Positions 8,438 through 17,285 of a stretch of 33,284 nucleotides of DNA are shown here, piece by piece. This DNA is from Caloranaerobacter sp. TR13 (GTDB lineage Bacteria > Bacillota > Clostridia > Tissierellales > Thermohalobacteraceae): contig NZ_JXLL01000018.1 in NCBI RefSeq assembly GCF_001316435.1, forward strand, positions 1 to 33,284, given 5' to 3'. Made by a program: the position numbers and the translations under genes. Positions within the stretch are counted from its first letter, which is position 1. The number at the start of each line of letters is the position of its first letter. The notes below the pieces were generated by a model that was given only the letters and a program-made list of their open reading frames with translations, did not search any database and was not told the DNA's origin.

Positions 8438-8680
8438 TTGGCTGATTATTATATAAATTTTGATAGAGAGCTAGGTTTAAATAGTATTACTAAACTACTA
8501 AATACTATTGGTGAAATTAATGAAAATGATGAATTAATAGTAACTATGGACAGTAATGATGCTATGCAGTCAAGGTTTATAAGAGAAGCTTTAGAAAATA
8601 ATGGATTTGAGGTTTTACCAAAAGGAGATCATACCGGAAAGAAATATAAATTAATAGCTCACAGAAAGAAAGGAGATTAG
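8438..8680 (+). CDS. Small uncharacterised protein, weakly TusA/SirA-like
   Basis: The 80-aa acidic protein starts at TTG 8438, 7 nt after TAGGAGG. The second half (GDELIV-like strand, then MDSNDAMQSRFIREALENN, then a GFEVL...KYKLIAHRK strand pair) resembles the C-terminal half of TusA/SirA-like sulfurtransferase domains. The N-terminal CPxP cysteine that defines active TusA is absent, and the protein contains no cysteine at all, so sulfur transfer is unlikely. It is followed directly by the 68-aa gene, whose ATG comes right after this stop codon, so the two are surely co-transcribed. I do not know the function. Confidence 0.7.
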   Translation: MADYYINFDRELGLNSITKLLNTIGEINENDELIVTMDSNDAMQSRFIREALENNGFEVLPKGDHTGKKYKLIAHRKKGD

Positions 8681-8887
8681 ATGAGTACAAATAGAGATTA
8701 TAATAAAAATAGATCAGGTTTAGAGTATCAGAGAAAAATAGATATATATAAAAAAGATGATGAAATTGAGTCAATGCTTGTAGATAAAACTGCTTATGGT
8801 GAGTGGATGGCGACAACTTTTGGATGGGCAGGTTTTGAAGAACAAAATAGAGCTGTGAATCGTATTGAAGATATAACTAAATATTAA
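8681..8887 (+). CDS. Small hypothetical protein co-transcribed with the TusA-like gene
   Basis: The 68-aa hydrophilic protein is rich in charged residues and Asn/Tyr, with no membrane segment or signal peptide. Its ATG follows the previous stop codon without a gap, and the ribosome binding site AAAGGAG lies inside the end of that gene, a typical sign of translational coupling. The C-terminal half contains GEWMATTFGWAGFEE, which looks like a conserved patch. I do not recognise the family. A hairpin with a T-rich tail follows, so the pair forms its own unit upstream of the ctsR operon. Confidence 0.65.
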   Translation: MSTNRDYNKNRSGLEYQRKIDIYKKDDEIESMLVDKTAYGEWMATTFGWAGFEEQNRAVNRIEDITKY

Positions 8888-8896
8888 ATTTATTGA

Positions 8897-8927
8897 AGGT
8901 CAATCGCTTAGATTGACCTATAATTTT
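8897..8927 (+). terminator. Probable terminator of the two-gene unit
   Basis: A 9-bp stem AGGTCAATC/GATTGACCT (8897-8905 and 8911-8919) with loop GCTTA is followed by ATAATTTT. Confidence 0.7.
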
Positions 8928-9020
8928 GAAAAAAATGAAGTAATATTTAGTAATTACTACATAAATTAAAATAATGAATAATAATTCTAATATATGAGCA
9001 AGAAAAAGATAATACTAATG

Positions 9021-9050
9021 TTGAAATATATGGAATTAAGATAGTAAAAT
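9021..9050 (+). promoter_or_regulatory. Promoter of the ctsR operon
   Basis: TTGAAA (9021-9026), an 18-bp spacer and TAAAAT (9045-9050) place the transcription start around 9057, right at the CtsR operator. Confidence 0.65.
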
Positions 9051-9059
9051 ATTAATGAA

Positions 9060-9082
9060 AGACAAAGAAAGTCAAAGTCAAA
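9060..9082 (+). promoter_or_regulatory. CtsR operator (tandem heptad repeats)
   Basis: AGACAAA-GAA-AGTCAAA (9060-9076) matches the CtsR box RGTCAAANANRGTCAAA with one mismatch. A third heptad AGTCAAA (9076-9082) overlaps the second. The operator covers the predicted start of transcription, as expected for heat-sensitive autorepression of the ctsR operon. Its position between promoter and gene also argues that ctsR starts at 9094 rather than at the upstream in-frame ATG 9055. Confidence 0.85.
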
Positions 9083-9093
9083 GAGGTGATATA

Positions 9094-9552
9094 ATGTCAA
9101 GACTGAGTGACATTATAGAGGAATTTATTAAAAAGCTTTTAGAAGAAACTGATAATGAAACTATTGAAATACAGAGAAATGAATTAGCTCAATATTTCAA
9201 CTGTGCTCCATCTCAAATAAACTATGTTTTAGCAACGAGATTTACTCAAGATAAAGGGTATTATATAGAAAGTAAAAGAGGTGGAGGAGGGTATATTAAA
9301 ATAATTAAACTAAATATTAATAATGATAGTTACATTAGGAATCTTATAGTAAATACTATAGGTAACTCTATTACTAAAATGAGAGCTTATAGGTTGATAG
9401 ATACGTTCGTTGAAAAAGGATTTATAACAAATCGAGAAGCTGATTTAATGAAATCTGCTTTAAGTGATAGGGCTTTAGGAATTGTACCAAAGTTTAAAAA
9501 TGAATTGAGAGCAAGTATACTTAAAGATATGCTTCTTATGCTAATAGAATGA
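9094..9552 (+). CDS. ctsR: Class III stress repressor CtsR
   Basis: CtsR is the dimeric winged-helix repressor of clp and class III heat-shock genes in Firmicutes. It is released at high temperature and when McsB/ClpC act on it. The 152-aa protein begins MSRLSDIIEEFIKKLL, has the helix-turn-helix followed by the glycine-rich wing KRGGGGYIKI, and ends with a helical dimerisation and McsB-recognition domain. ATG 9094 has AGAGGTGAT upstream, and the operator lies before it. It is the first gene of ctsR-mcsA-mcsB-clpC. Confidence 0.97.
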   Translation: MSRLSDIIEEFIKKLLEETDNETIEIQRNELAQYFNCAPSQINYVLATRFTQDKGYYIESKRGGGGYIKIIKLNINNDSYIRNLIVNTIGNSITKMRAYRLIDTFVEKGFITNREADLMKSALSDRALGIVPKFKNELRASILKDMLLMLIE

Positions 9553-9571
9553 TGAGAAAAGGAGGGGTTTT

Positions 9572-10087
9572 ATGCTTTGTGATGATTGCGGAAAAAGAGA
9601 AGCGACTATGCATTTTACAAAAATTATAAATGGTAATGTAACAGAACTTCATTTATGTGAGGAATGTGCTAAAAATCATAAGGAATTTGAATTTGATACA
9701 TCTTTTTCAATACACAATTTTCTAACAGGACTTTTAGACTTAGATAATGTACAGGAAAATCCTTTTAAAATAGATTATATTACAGGTACAAAATGTGAAA
9801 GATGCGGTTTAACTTATAGTAAGTTTAGGCAGACAGGTAAGTTTGGATGCAGTAATTGTTATAACTCATTTAAGGAAAAACTAATACCTCTATTTAAAAG
9901 AATACATGGACAGGGAAATCATATAGGTAAAGTTCCTAGAAGAGCTGGTGGGGTGATAAGGATTAAAAAAGAAATTAGTAGACTCAAGAACCAGCTAGAA
10001 ATTGCAGTACGAAATGAAGAGTACGAAAAAGCAGCTCAAATAAGGGATCAAATTAGAGAGCTTCAAGCTCAAATAGATACAAAGTAG
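9572..10087 (+). CDS. mcsA: McsA, zinc-binding activator of McsB
   Basis: The 171-aa protein carries four CxxC pairs (CDDC, CEEC, CERC, CSNC) that form two zinc-binding units. It ends in a UVR motif (about residues 132-168: RLKNQLEIAVRNEEYEKAA) like those of UvrB, UvrC and ClpC. McsA binds and activates the arginine kinase McsB and helps target proteins to ClpC. The gene follows ctsR after 19 nt with an AAAGGAGGGG site. Next comes mcsB. Confidence 0.95.
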   Translation: MLCDDCGKREATMHFTKIINGNVTELHLCEECAKNHKEFEFDTSFSIHNFLTGLLDLDNVQENPFKIDYITGTKCERCGLTYSKFRQTGKFGCSNCYNSFKEKLIPLFKRIHGQGNHIGKVPRRAGGVIRIKKEISRLKNQLEIAVRNEEYEKAAQIRDQIRELQAQIDTK

Positions 10088-10098
10088 AGGTGATTAGG

Positions 10099-11124
10099 AT
10101 GGCTAAATGGTTACAAGGAAGTAATAAAAAGAATGATATAGTGGTTAGTACTAGAATTAGACTGGCACGAAATATTGAAGATTTTCTATTTCCACAAATG
10201 ATGGATACAGAAAGTGCTAATAAAGTGATAGATAGAATAAGAAGTTCAATAATTGAAAGCAATACAATCTTATCAAGAGAATTTGATTTTTTTAGGATTA
10301 AAGATATTCCACCTTTAGAAAGACAGATTTTTGTAGAAAAACATCTTATTAGTCCAGAATTGATTGCTAAGCCTGAAAAAAGTGCATTTTTACTAAGAAA
10401 AGATGAAAAAGTAACAGTAATGATAAATGAAGAAGACCATATAAGAATACAGGTTTTACTTCCTAGCTTAGGGCTAGAAGAAAGTTGGGACTTATGTAGT
10501 AAAATTGATGACATTATAGAAGAAAATGTAAAGTACGCTTTTGATGAAAAATTAGGATATTTAACTTCATGTCCAACTAATGTAGGAACTGGAATGAGAG
10601 CTTCAGTTATGCTGCATCTTCCTAGTTTAGTAATGACTGGTCATATAAATAAAGTACTTCAGGCTGTAAATCAGATAGGTCTTACTGTAAGAGGATTATA
10701 TGGTGAAGGAACTGATGCATTAGGCAATCTATTCCAAATTTCTAATCAAACAACCTTAGGCGAAACTGAAGAGGAAATTATTGAAAAGCTGAAAAAAATT
10801 GTTCTTCAGATTATTGATCGAGAAAAAGAATCGAGGCAAAGACTGATTAATACAAAAAGAATAGAAGTAGAAGATATTGTATATAGATCTTTAGGAATAT
10901 TAAAAAATTCAAGAATAATAACATCAAAAGAATCTATGAAATTATTGTCAGATGTAAGAATGGGTATAGAAATGGGTATTATTAATGATATAGATTTAGA
11001 CAAGATTAATAACTTGATGATCTTGTCACAACCAGCTAGTATTCAAAAATATTCAGGTAAAGAATTAAATGCTAAAGAAAGAGATATAAAAAGAGCTGAA
11101 ATGATTAGAGAATATTTAAAATAG
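10099..11124 (+). CDS. mcsB: Protein arginine kinase McsB
   Basis: McsB phosphorylates arginine residues on misfolded or regulatory proteins, marking them for ClpC-ClpP. The 341-aa sequence shows the guanido-kinase fold: STRIRLARN near the N-terminus (ATP-binding arginines), SCPTNVGTGMRASVMLHLP in the centre (catalytic cysteine loop) and VRGLYGEGTDALGNLFQIS with the acidic loop. ATG 10099 is preferred over GTG 10090, since TAGAGGTG lies 6 nt before 10099 and includes the GTG. It sits 11 nt after mcsA and is followed by clpC. Confidence 0.95.
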   Translation: MAKWLQGSNKKNDIVVSTRIRLARNIEDFLFPQMMDTESANKVIDRIRSSIIESNTILSREFDFFRIKDIPPLERQIFVEKHLISPELIAKPEKSAFLLRKDEKVTVMINEEDHIRIQVLLPSLGLEESWDLCSKIDDIIEENVKYAFDEKLGYLTSCPTNVGTGMRASVMLHLPSLVMTGHINKVLQAVNQIGLTVRGLYGEGTDALGNLFQISNQTTLGETEEEIIEKLKKIVLQIIDREKESRQRLINTKRIEVEDIVYRSLGILKNSRIITSKESMKLLSDVRMGIEMGIINDIDLDKINNLMILSQPASIQKYSGKELNAKERDIKRAEMIREYLK

Positions 11125-11139
11125 TAGGAGGTGTATAGT

Positions 11140-13572
11140 ATGGCTATGTTTGGAAGATTTACAGAAAGAGCACAAAAAGTAATATTATACGCTCAGGAAG
11201 AGGCTAAACAGCTTAAACATAATTATGTAGGTACAGAACATTTACTTCTTGGATTAATAAAAGAAGGAGAAGGAATAGCAGCAAAGGCACTTACAAATCT
11301 TGGCGTTGATTTAGATAAAGTAAGACAGCAAATAATTAATTTAATTGGATATGGAAATGAAGAAGGTGAATTACTAGGATTTACTCCTAGAACAAAAAGA
11401 GTTTTTGAATTAAGCCTTATGGAAGCTAAAAGTTTAGGACATAACTATATAGGAACAGAACACATATTATTAGGATTAATTAAAGAAGGCGAAGGGGTAG
11501 CGGCTACTATATTAAAGGAAGTAGGCATAGATTTATCAAAGGCTAGAGAAGAGATACTCAATATGCTAGATAATTCATTTAATAGACATGGGCAAAAAAT
11601 AAATCATAGAGGCAATGTAAAGACACCTAATTTGGATAAGTATGGTAGAGATTTAACTAAATTAGCACAGGAAGAAAAATTAGACCCAGTTATTGGGCGT
11701 GATAAAGAAATAGAAAGAGTTATACAAGTATTAAGTAGAAGAACTAAAAATAACCCATGCCTAATCGGAGAGCCTGGTGTAGGAAAGACAGCTATAGTAG
11801 AAGGGTTAGCACAGAAGATAGTTGAAGGTAATGTTCCAGAAATATTAAAAAATAAGAAAGTTGTAACTTTAGATTTGGCATCAATGGTTGCTGGTGCTAA
11901 ATATAGAGGAGAATTTGAAGATAGACTTAAAAAAGTAATGGAAGAGATAAGGAAATCAGGAGACATAATTCTGTTTATAGATGAAATGCATACAATTATT
12001 GGAGCTGGAGCTGCTGAAGGTGCAATAGATGCATCGAATATTTTAAAGCCAGCTTTAGCCAGAGGTGAATTACAAGCTATAGGAGCAACTACTTTAGATG
12101 AATATAGAAAACATATTGAAAAGGACCCTGCTTTAGAGAGAAGATTTCAGCCTATTATAGTAGAAGAACCGACAATTGAGAATACAATTAAGATTCTTGA
12201 AGGTTTAAGAGATAAATATGAAGCTCATCATAGAGTAAAGATAACAGATGAAGCTATAAAAGCGGCTGCAGAACTATCTAGCCGATATATTACAGATAGA
12301 TTTTTACCAGATAAAGCAATCGATTTAATAGACGAAGCGGCTTCAAGAGTTAGATTACAGTCTATTACTGCACCACCAGATTTAAATGAGCTTGAAAAGA
12401 AGCTAGAAGAATTATATCAAGAAAAGGAAGAAGCAATAAGTACTCAAAACTTTGAGAAAGCTGCAAAATTAAGAGATGAAGAAAAGAAAATAAAAGAAGA
12501 ATTAGAAAGAAGAAAAGAAGAATGGAGACATGAAAAACAATCAAAATCAACAGAAGTAGGATATGAAGAAATAGCACAGGTAGTTTCAAGTTGGACTGGA
12601 ATACCAGTTAAAAAGTTAGCTGAAGAAGAGTCTGAAAGATTACTTAAAATGGAAGAAATACTACATCAAAGAGTGGTAGGTCAAGAGCAAGCTGTTAAAG
12701 CTGTATCAAATGCAATAAGAAGAGCTAGAGTAGGTCTTAAGGATCCTAATAGACCAATAGGTTCATTTATATTCTTAGGTCCTACAGGTGTTGGAAAAAC
12801 AGAGTTATCAAAAGCGTTAGCTGAAGCTTTATTTGGTGATGAAAATGCAATGATTAGAGTTGATATGTCTGAATATATGGAAAAGCATTCTGTATCAAAG
12901 CTAGTAGGTTCACCTCCAGGATATGTAGGATATGAAGAAGGTGGGCAGCTAACTGAAAAAGTAAGAAGAAAACCTTATTCAGTAATATTATTTGATGAGA
13001 TTGAAAAAGCTCATCCAGATGTATTTAACATTCTATTACAACTTTTAGATGATGGTAGATTAACTGATGCAAAAGGTAGGGTAGTAGATTTTAAAAACAC
13101 TGTTATTATAATGACTTCAAATGTTGGTGCGAGTACAATTAAAAGACAAAAAACTTTAGGATTTGCAGTTCAAAAAGACCAGGAAAAAGAAGAATACGAA
13201 AAAATGAAAGAAAACATTATGGATGAGTTAAGAAAGTCATTTAGACCTGAGTTCTTGAATAGAATAGATGAAGTTATTGTTTTCCATTCACTAAATGAAG
13301 AACATATTAAACAAATAGTAGATTTAATGATTAAAGATTTAGAAAAAAGACTTAAAGCTTTAAATGTAAATATTAAAGTTACAGAAAAAGCTAAAGATTA
13401 TTTAGCTAAAGAAGGTTATGACCCAACTTATGGAGCAAGACCTCTTAAGAGAAGTATAAGAAAATTGATTGAAGATAAATTATCAGAGGAGATATTAAAA
13501 GGAAATATTTCTAAAAACGATAATATTGTAGTAGATTTTGATGGTGAAAAATTGACTTTTAATAAAGAGTAA
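11140..13572 (+). CDS. clpC: AAA+ unfoldase ClpC
   Basis: ClpC is the Hsp100 ATPase that unfolds substrates for ClpP, including arginine-phosphorylated ones. The 810-aa protein has two Clp_N repeats (about residues 3-145), AAA-1 with Walker A GEPGVGKT (210-217), a middle domain carrying a UVR motif (about 417-452), AAA-2 with Walker A GPTGVGKT, and the C-terminal D2-small domain. It is the usual length for ClpC and, with its middle domain, distinct from ClpA or ClpE. ATG 11140 follows TAGGAGGTG by 6 nt; the GTG at 11131 is part of that site. It is the last gene of the ctsR operon and is followed by a terminator. Confidence 0.97.
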   Translation: MAMFGRFTERAQKVILYAQEEAKQLKHNYVGTEHLLLGLIKEGEGIAAKALTNLGVDLDKVRQQIINLIGYGNEEGELLGFTPRTKRVFELSLMEAKSLGHNYIGTEHILLGLIKEGEGVAATILKEVGIDLSKAREEILNMLDNSFNRHGQKINHRGNVKTPNLDKYGRDLTKLAQEEKLDPVIGRDKEIERVIQVLSRRTKNNPCLIGEPGVGKTAIVEGLAQKIVEGNVPEILKNKKVVTLDLASMVAGAKYRGEFEDRLKKVMEEIRKSGDIILFIDEMHTIIGAGAAEGAIDASNILKPALARGELQAIGATTLDEYRKHIEKDPALERRFQPIIVEEPTIENTIKILEGLRDKYEAHHRVKITDEAIKAAAELSSRYITDRFLPDKAIDLIDEAASRVRLQSITAPPDLNELEKKLEELYQEKEEAISTQNFEKAAKLRDEEKKIKEELERRKEEWRHEKQSKSTEVGYEEIAQVVSSWTGIPVKKLAEEESERLLKMEEILHQRVVGQEQAVKAVSNAIRRARVGLKDPNRPIGSFIFLGPTGVGKTELSKALAEALFGDENAMIRVDMSEYMEKHSVSKLVGSPPGYVGYEEGGQLTEKVRRKPYSVILFDEIEKAHPDVFNILLQLLDDGRLTDAKGRVVDFKNTVIIMTSNVGASTIKRQKTLGFAVQKDQEKEEYEKMKENIMDELRKSFRPEFLNRIDEVIVFHSLNEEHIKQIVDLMIKDLEKRLKALNVNIKVTEKAKDYLAKEGYDPTYGARPLKRSIRKLIEDKLSEEILKGNISKNDNIVVDFDGEKLTFNKE

Positions 13573-13604
13573 GGAAGGATAGTTTTTTCCTTCCTTTTTC
13601 TTTT
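13571..13604 (+). terminator. Terminator of the ctsR-clpC operon
   Basis: A 9-bp stem AAGGAAGGA/TCCTTCCTT (13571-13579 and 13588-13596) is followed by TTTCTTTT. It overlaps the clpC stop codon. Confidence 0.8.
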
Positions 13605-13605
13605 G

Positions 13606-13634
13606 TTGCTAATATTTAAATAATATACTATAAT
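13606..13634 (+). promoter_or_regulatory. Promoter of radA-disA
   Basis: TTGCTA (13606-13611) and TATAAT (13629-13634) are 17 bp apart, just behind the clpC terminator and about 50 nt before the radA start. Confidence 0.65.
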
Positions 13635-13684
13635 TGTTTAAAAAATAGTAAATAATTAAAATGAGAGATTTAGGAGGTTTTTTA

Positions 13685-15046
13685 GTGGCTAAAATAAAAA
13701 CTAAATTTATTTGTCAGGAATGTGGGTATGAAACTCCTAAATGGCTTGGTAAATGCCCTTCCTGTGGACAATGGAATACTTTTGCTGAAGAAATTTATGA
13801 AAAAAGTGCTCAAACTAAAGTATTAGAAATTAGTACTTCCAAAGTTCAAAAATTAAAAGAAGTTGAAATAAGAAATGAAGATAGAACCTCTACATATATA
13901 AAAGAATTCGATAGAGTATTGGGCGGAGGAATTGTAAAGGGTTCACTAATATTGGTTGGAGGAGATCCTGGAATTGGTAAATCAACTTTATTAATACAGA
14001 CTGCAAATAATATCTCACTTAAAGGGTATAAAGTATTATATGTATCAGGAGAAGAATCAGCAAAGCAAATTAAGATTAGAGCAAGTAGATTAGGAATTAG
14101 TGGAGAAGATTTATTTATATTAGCAGAAACTAATATAGAAATAGTTTTAAATGTAATAAAAGATATTCAGCCACAAGTACTTATTATAGATTCTATCCAA
14201 ACAGTTTATACTCCTAATATATCTTCTGCTCCAGGAAGTGTAAGTCAAGTTAGAGAAATATCATCTATGCTTATGAAAGTTGCTAAAGAAAGAGAAATAG
14301 CTACTTTTATAGTAGGGCATGTTACTAAATCTGGTGCAATAGCTGGCCCTAGAGTTTTAGAACATATGGTTGATACAGTTTTATATTTTGAAGGGGAGCG
14401 TCACCATACTTATAGAGTTTTAAGAGCGGTAAAAAACAGATTTGGTTCAACAAATGAGATAGGAATATTCGAAATGCGAGATTTAGGATTAGTAGAAGTA
14501 AAAAACCCTTCTGAAATGCTTTTGTCAGGTAGGCCTATTAATGCATCAGGAAATGTTGTAATTCCTAGTATAGAAGGAACCAGACCAATGCTTATAGAAA
14601 TGCAGGCTTTAGTAAGTTATACTGCTTTTGGTATGCCGAGAAGGATTGCAACAGGAGTTGACTATAATAGAGTTATACTGATGATAGCTATTTTAGAAAA
14701 AAAGATAGGTTTAGAACTAAATAATATGGATGCATATATTAATGTAACGGGAGGTATTCAAATAAAAGAACCGGCAGCTGATTTAGGAATAATTTGTGCA
14801 CTAGCATCAAGCTTTAAAGATGTTGAGATTGATTCAAAAACTGTAGTTATGGGAGAGGTTGGATTAGCTGGCGAGCTAAGGAGTATTTCATTTATAGATA
14901 AGCGAATTAACGAAGCTGGTAAGTTAGGATTTAAGACGGCAATTATACCTGAATCAAACCTAAAGGGTTTAAATATTAAAACTGATATGAATATAATTGG
15001 AGTAAGTAATATACGTGATGCGTTGGATATATGTTTAGGAGGTTAA
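13685..15046 (+). CDS. radA: DNA repair protein RadA (Sms)
   Basis: RadA is a RecA-like ATPase and branch-migration helicase that processes recombination intermediates. The 453-aa protein starts with a C4 zinc finger (Cys10, 13, 24, 27: CQECG ... CPSCG), has Walker A GGDPGIGKST at 92-101, the RadA-specific KNRFGS motif near residue 250, and a Lon-like C-terminal domain. GTG 13685 is the natural start: TAGGAGG ends 7 nt before it, and homologues begin (M/V)AKxKTKF with the zinc finger immediately after. The in-frame ATG 13661 would place this ribosome binding site inside the gene. disA follows after 6 nt. Confidence 0.96.
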   Translation: MAKIKTKFICQECGYETPKWLGKCPSCGQWNTFAEEIYEKSAQTKVLEISTSKVQKLKEVEIRNEDRTSTYIKEFDRVLGGGIVKGSLILVGGDPGIGKSTLLIQTANNISLKGYKVLYVSGEESAKQIKIRASRLGISGEDLFILAETNIEIVLNVIKDIQPQVLIIDSIQTVYTPNISSAPGSVSQVREISSMLMKVAKEREIATFIVGHVTKSGAIAGPRVLEHMVDTVLYFEGERHHTYRVLRAVKNRFGSTNEIGIFEMRDLGLVEVKNPSEMLLSGRPINASGNVVIPSIEGTRPMLIEMQALVSYTAFGMPRRIATGVDYNRVILMIAILEKKIGLELNNMDAYINVTGGIQIKEPAADLGIICALASSFKDVEIDSKTVVMGEVGLAGELRSISFIDKRINEAGKLGFKTAIIPESNLKGLNIKTDMNIIGVSNIRDALDICLGG

Positions 15047-15052
15047 TTTGAT

Positions 15053-16126
15053 ATGAGAGAAGAAAATGTTAAAAATATTGAAATATTCGAATCGCTAAAA
15101 ATATTAGCTCCAGGAACGCCTTTGAGAGAAGGGTTAGAGAATATAGTTAGAGCTAAAACAGGAGCATTAATAGTAGTAGGAGATAGTGATGAAGTTTTGA
15201 GTATAGTAGATGGTGGGTTTAATATAAATAGTGATTTTACACCTGCTCATCTATATGAGTTAGCTAAAATGGATGGTGCGATTATTATTAGTCATGATAT
15301 AAAAAAAATACTTTATGCCAATGCACAGTTAATGCCAGATCCATTTATAGCTTCAAAAGAGACAGGTATAAGGCATAGAACAGCAGAAAGAGTTGCTAAA
15401 CAGACTAATGAATTAGTTATTTCTATATCACAGAGGAGAAATATTATTACATTATATAAAGGCAATTATAAATATGTATTAAAAGATGTAAGTGAAATAC
15501 TTTCTAAAGCTAATCAAGCTATTCAGACATTAGAAAAGTATAAGTTAGTATTAGATCAGACTATGACTAATTTGAGTGCACTTGAGTTTGAAAATTTGGT
15601 AACAGTATATGACGTAGCTATAGTACTTCAAAGGACCGAAATGGTAATGAGAATTGTTAAAGAGATTGATAAGTATATATTAGAACTAGGAAACGAAGGT
15701 AGACTAATTAGTATGCAGTTAGAAGAGTTAACAGGAGATGTTGAAGAAGATGGTATAAATATAATAAAAGATTATATAGTTGAAGGATTAGACTTTGAAG
15801 AAGTAAAAAAATCTATAAGTAGTTTAACTTCAGAAGAGCTATTGGATTTAACTAACATTGCTAAGATACTTGGATACGAGGGAGGCATCAATTCTTTAGA
15901 TATAAATATATTTCCTAAGGGATACAGGATTTTAAGTAAAATTCCTCGTCTTCCTTATAATGTACTAGAAAATGTTATAGATATGTTTGGTTCTTTTCAA
16001 GAAATACTCAGAGCTTCAATTTCAGATTTAGATAAAGTAGAGGGTATAGGAGAGGTAAGAGCTAGAGCTATTAAGGAAGGGTTAAGAAGAGTACAAGAAC
16101 AATCACTTTTAGATAGACATATTTAG
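15053..16126 (+). CDS. disA: DNA integrity scanning diadenylate cyclase DisA
   Basis: DisA makes the second messenger c-di-AMP from two ATP and pauses when it meets branched DNA. In the 357-aa protein the N-terminal DAC domain has MDGAII (DGA at 74-76) and IRHRTAERVA (RHR from 107), the two catalytic motifs. A helical spine follows, and the C-terminal helix-hairpin-helix DNA-binding region (about 300-350, with KVEGIGEVRARAI) ends the protein. Octamer formation is known for the family. It lies 6 nt after radA, a pairing common in Firmicutes and functionally sensible since RadA can modulate DisA. A strong hairpin follows. Confidence 0.96.
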   Translation: MREENVKNIEIFESLKILAPGTPLREGLENIVRAKTGALIVVGDSDEVLSIVDGGFNINSDFTPAHLYELAKMDGAIIISHDIKKILYANAQLMPDPFIASKETGIRHRTAERVAKQTNELVISISQRRNIITLYKGNYKYVLKDVSEILSKANQAIQTLEKYKLVLDQTMTNLSALEFENLVTVYDVAIVLQRTEMVMRIVKEIDKYILELGNEGRLISMQLEELTGDVEEDGINIIKDYIVEGLDFEEVKKSISSLTSEELLDLTNIAKILGYEGGINSLDINIFPKGYRILSKIPRLPYNVLENVIDMFGSFQEILRASISDLDKVEGIGEVRARAIKEGLRRVQEQSLLDRHI

Positions 16127-16171
16127 AAAGGCTAACAGCTACCGGTTATCAGCAAACAGCTGTTAGCCTTT
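16127..16171. terminator. Long hairpin between convergent disA and the minus-strand gene
   Basis: A perfect 14-bp stem AAAGGCTAACAGCT (16127-16140) with its complement (16158-16171) encloses a 17-nt loop. On the plus strand the stem is followed by TAAATTTTAT, and on the minus strand by a T-rich tract, so it can terminate both genes. Confidence 0.7.
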
Positions 16172-16176
16172 AAATT

Positions 16177-16572
16177 TTATCTTAGAGTATATATACCTAA
16201 AGCGTCTAATTTTTTATATTCTTTAATTATTAAATCATAAAAGTTTAGATCTAAGGAATTACATAAAGCTGCAATGTAAAACAAATGTTTACCCAGTTCT
16301 TCTTCAATCTTTTCTCTACAAGAATCGCACATTTTACCTTCTAAATGACTACTTATAGTATTTTTTGCTTTTTCTAAACTTTCATGGCTGTATTCTTGTT
16401 TTTTAGCATTTATAGAAATACATCCACAAGAAGTTACGGATTTAATTAGAGCACGATTAATTCTTGCATTAGACTCTTCTAATTTTGTGATAATATCTAA
16501 TATGCTTTTATGTCTAATTAGAACTTCTGAAACTATGTCTTGAAACTCATCACACAACAAGTCGTTTGGCAT
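16177..16572 (-). CDS. Conserved clostridial protein of unknown function (C-terminus MazG-like helix)
   Basis: The 131-aa, mainly helical, soluble protein has a pair CGC around residue 49 and CDSC around residue 83, which could bind a metal. The C-terminal part EEELGKHLFYIAALCNSL resembles the EExLG-type helix of MazG-like nucleotide pyrophosphohydrolases, but the second metal-binding helix is not evident. I have seen similar clostridial proteins in this locus without a known function. The start is good: GAGGTGATT lies just upstream on the minus strand. It has its own divergent promoter opposite the carD-like gene. Confidence 0.75.
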   Translation of the reverse strand: MPNDLLCDEFQDIVSEVLIRHKSILDIITKLEESNARINRALIKSVTSCGCISINAKKQEYSHESLEKAKNTISSHLEGKMCDSCREKIEEELGKHLFYIAALCNSLDLNFYDLIIKEYKKLDALGIYTLR

Positions 16573-16607
16573 GTAATCACCTCAATTACTGTATTATCTT
16601 TAACTTA

Positions 16608-16637
16608 ATTATACTTATAAAAATAATAGTTTGTCAA
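16608..16637 (-). promoter_or_regulatory. Promoter of the minus-strand gene
   Basis: On the minus strand, TTGACA (16637-16632) and TATAAT (16613-16608) are separated by 18 bp, a near-ideal sigma-A promoter about 36 nt from the start codon. Confidence 0.75.
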
Positions 16638-16701
16638 TTGGTTTAATCTATAATATAAAGAAAATTCCGAAAATTAAATAAAAAATTAAACAAGAACTTA
16701 G

Positions 16702-16731
16702 TTGACAACTATTTCTTGCATGTGGTAAAAT
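16702..16731 (+). promoter_or_regulatory. Upstream promoter P1 of the carD-like gene
   Basis: Perfect TTGACA (16702-16707) and TAAAAT (16726-16731) with an 18-bp spacer. Confidence 0.7.
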
Positions 16732-16738
16732 ATTAAAT

Positions 16739-16767
16739 TTGACAATTAAAAACGTGTATTGTATACT
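16739..16767 (+). promoter_or_regulatory. Downstream promoter P2 of the carD-like gene
   Basis: Perfect TTGACA (16739-16744) and TATACT (16762-16767) with a 17-bp spacer. An overlapping TATAAT at 16767-16772 could extend it. P1 and P2 lie 37 bp apart in tandem. Confidence 0.75.
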
Positions 16768-16808
16768 ATAATTAGAATGTAATGTATAATTTTGGGAGGT
16801 CATGTGTA

Positions 16809-17285
16809 ATGTTTGGTATTGGCGATAAAATAGTTTATCCCATGCATGGTGCTGGTGTTATAGAAGCGATTGAAGAAAAAGAAATTTTAGGTAAGAAAAG
16901 AAAATATTATGTGATGAAAATGCCGATGGGTGATATGAAAGTTATGGTTCCTGTAGATAATGTAGATGAAATTGGGATTAGAGAAGTAATTGGTAGTGAT
17001 GAAGTTGAGCAAGTTTTAGCTGTGTTAGCTGATGATAGAACTAAAATGCCTCAAAATTGGAATAGAAGATACAGAATAAATATGGATAAGATAAAAAGTG
17101 GTAATATATATGAAATTGCTAGTGTGGTTAGAAATCTTATGTTAAGAGAAAGAGAGAAAGGATTATCTACAGGTGAAAGAAAAATGTTAAGTAATGCAAA
17201 ACAAATATTAATAAGTGAAATAGTATTAGCTAAAGATATTTGTGAGGTAGAGGCTGAAGAATTAGTTGAAAAAATTGTAAAATAG
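16809..17285 (+). CDS. CarD family transcription factor
   Basis: CarD-type proteins bind the beta subunit of RNA polymerase and steady the open promoter complex. The 158-aa product opens with the RNA-polymerase-interacting Tudor-like domain (FGIGDKIVYPMHGAGVIEAI, then a KYYVMKMPMGDMKVMVP strand set), followed by a helical C-terminal domain. It is CarD-sized rather than Mfd-sized. ATG 16809 is chosen because GGGAGGT (16794-16800) lies 8 nt before it; the in-frame ATG 16782 would place that site inside the coding region. Two tandem consensus-like promoters precede it. A position between disA and yacL is usual in Clostridia. Confidence 0.92.
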   Translation: MFGIGDKIVYPMHGAGVIEAIEEKEILGKKRKYYVMKMPMGDMKVMVPVDNVDEIGIREVIGSDEVEQVLAVLADDRTKMPQNWNRRYRINMDKIKSGNIYEIASVVRNLMLREREKGLSTGERKMLSNAKQILISEIVLAKDICEVEAEELVEKIVK

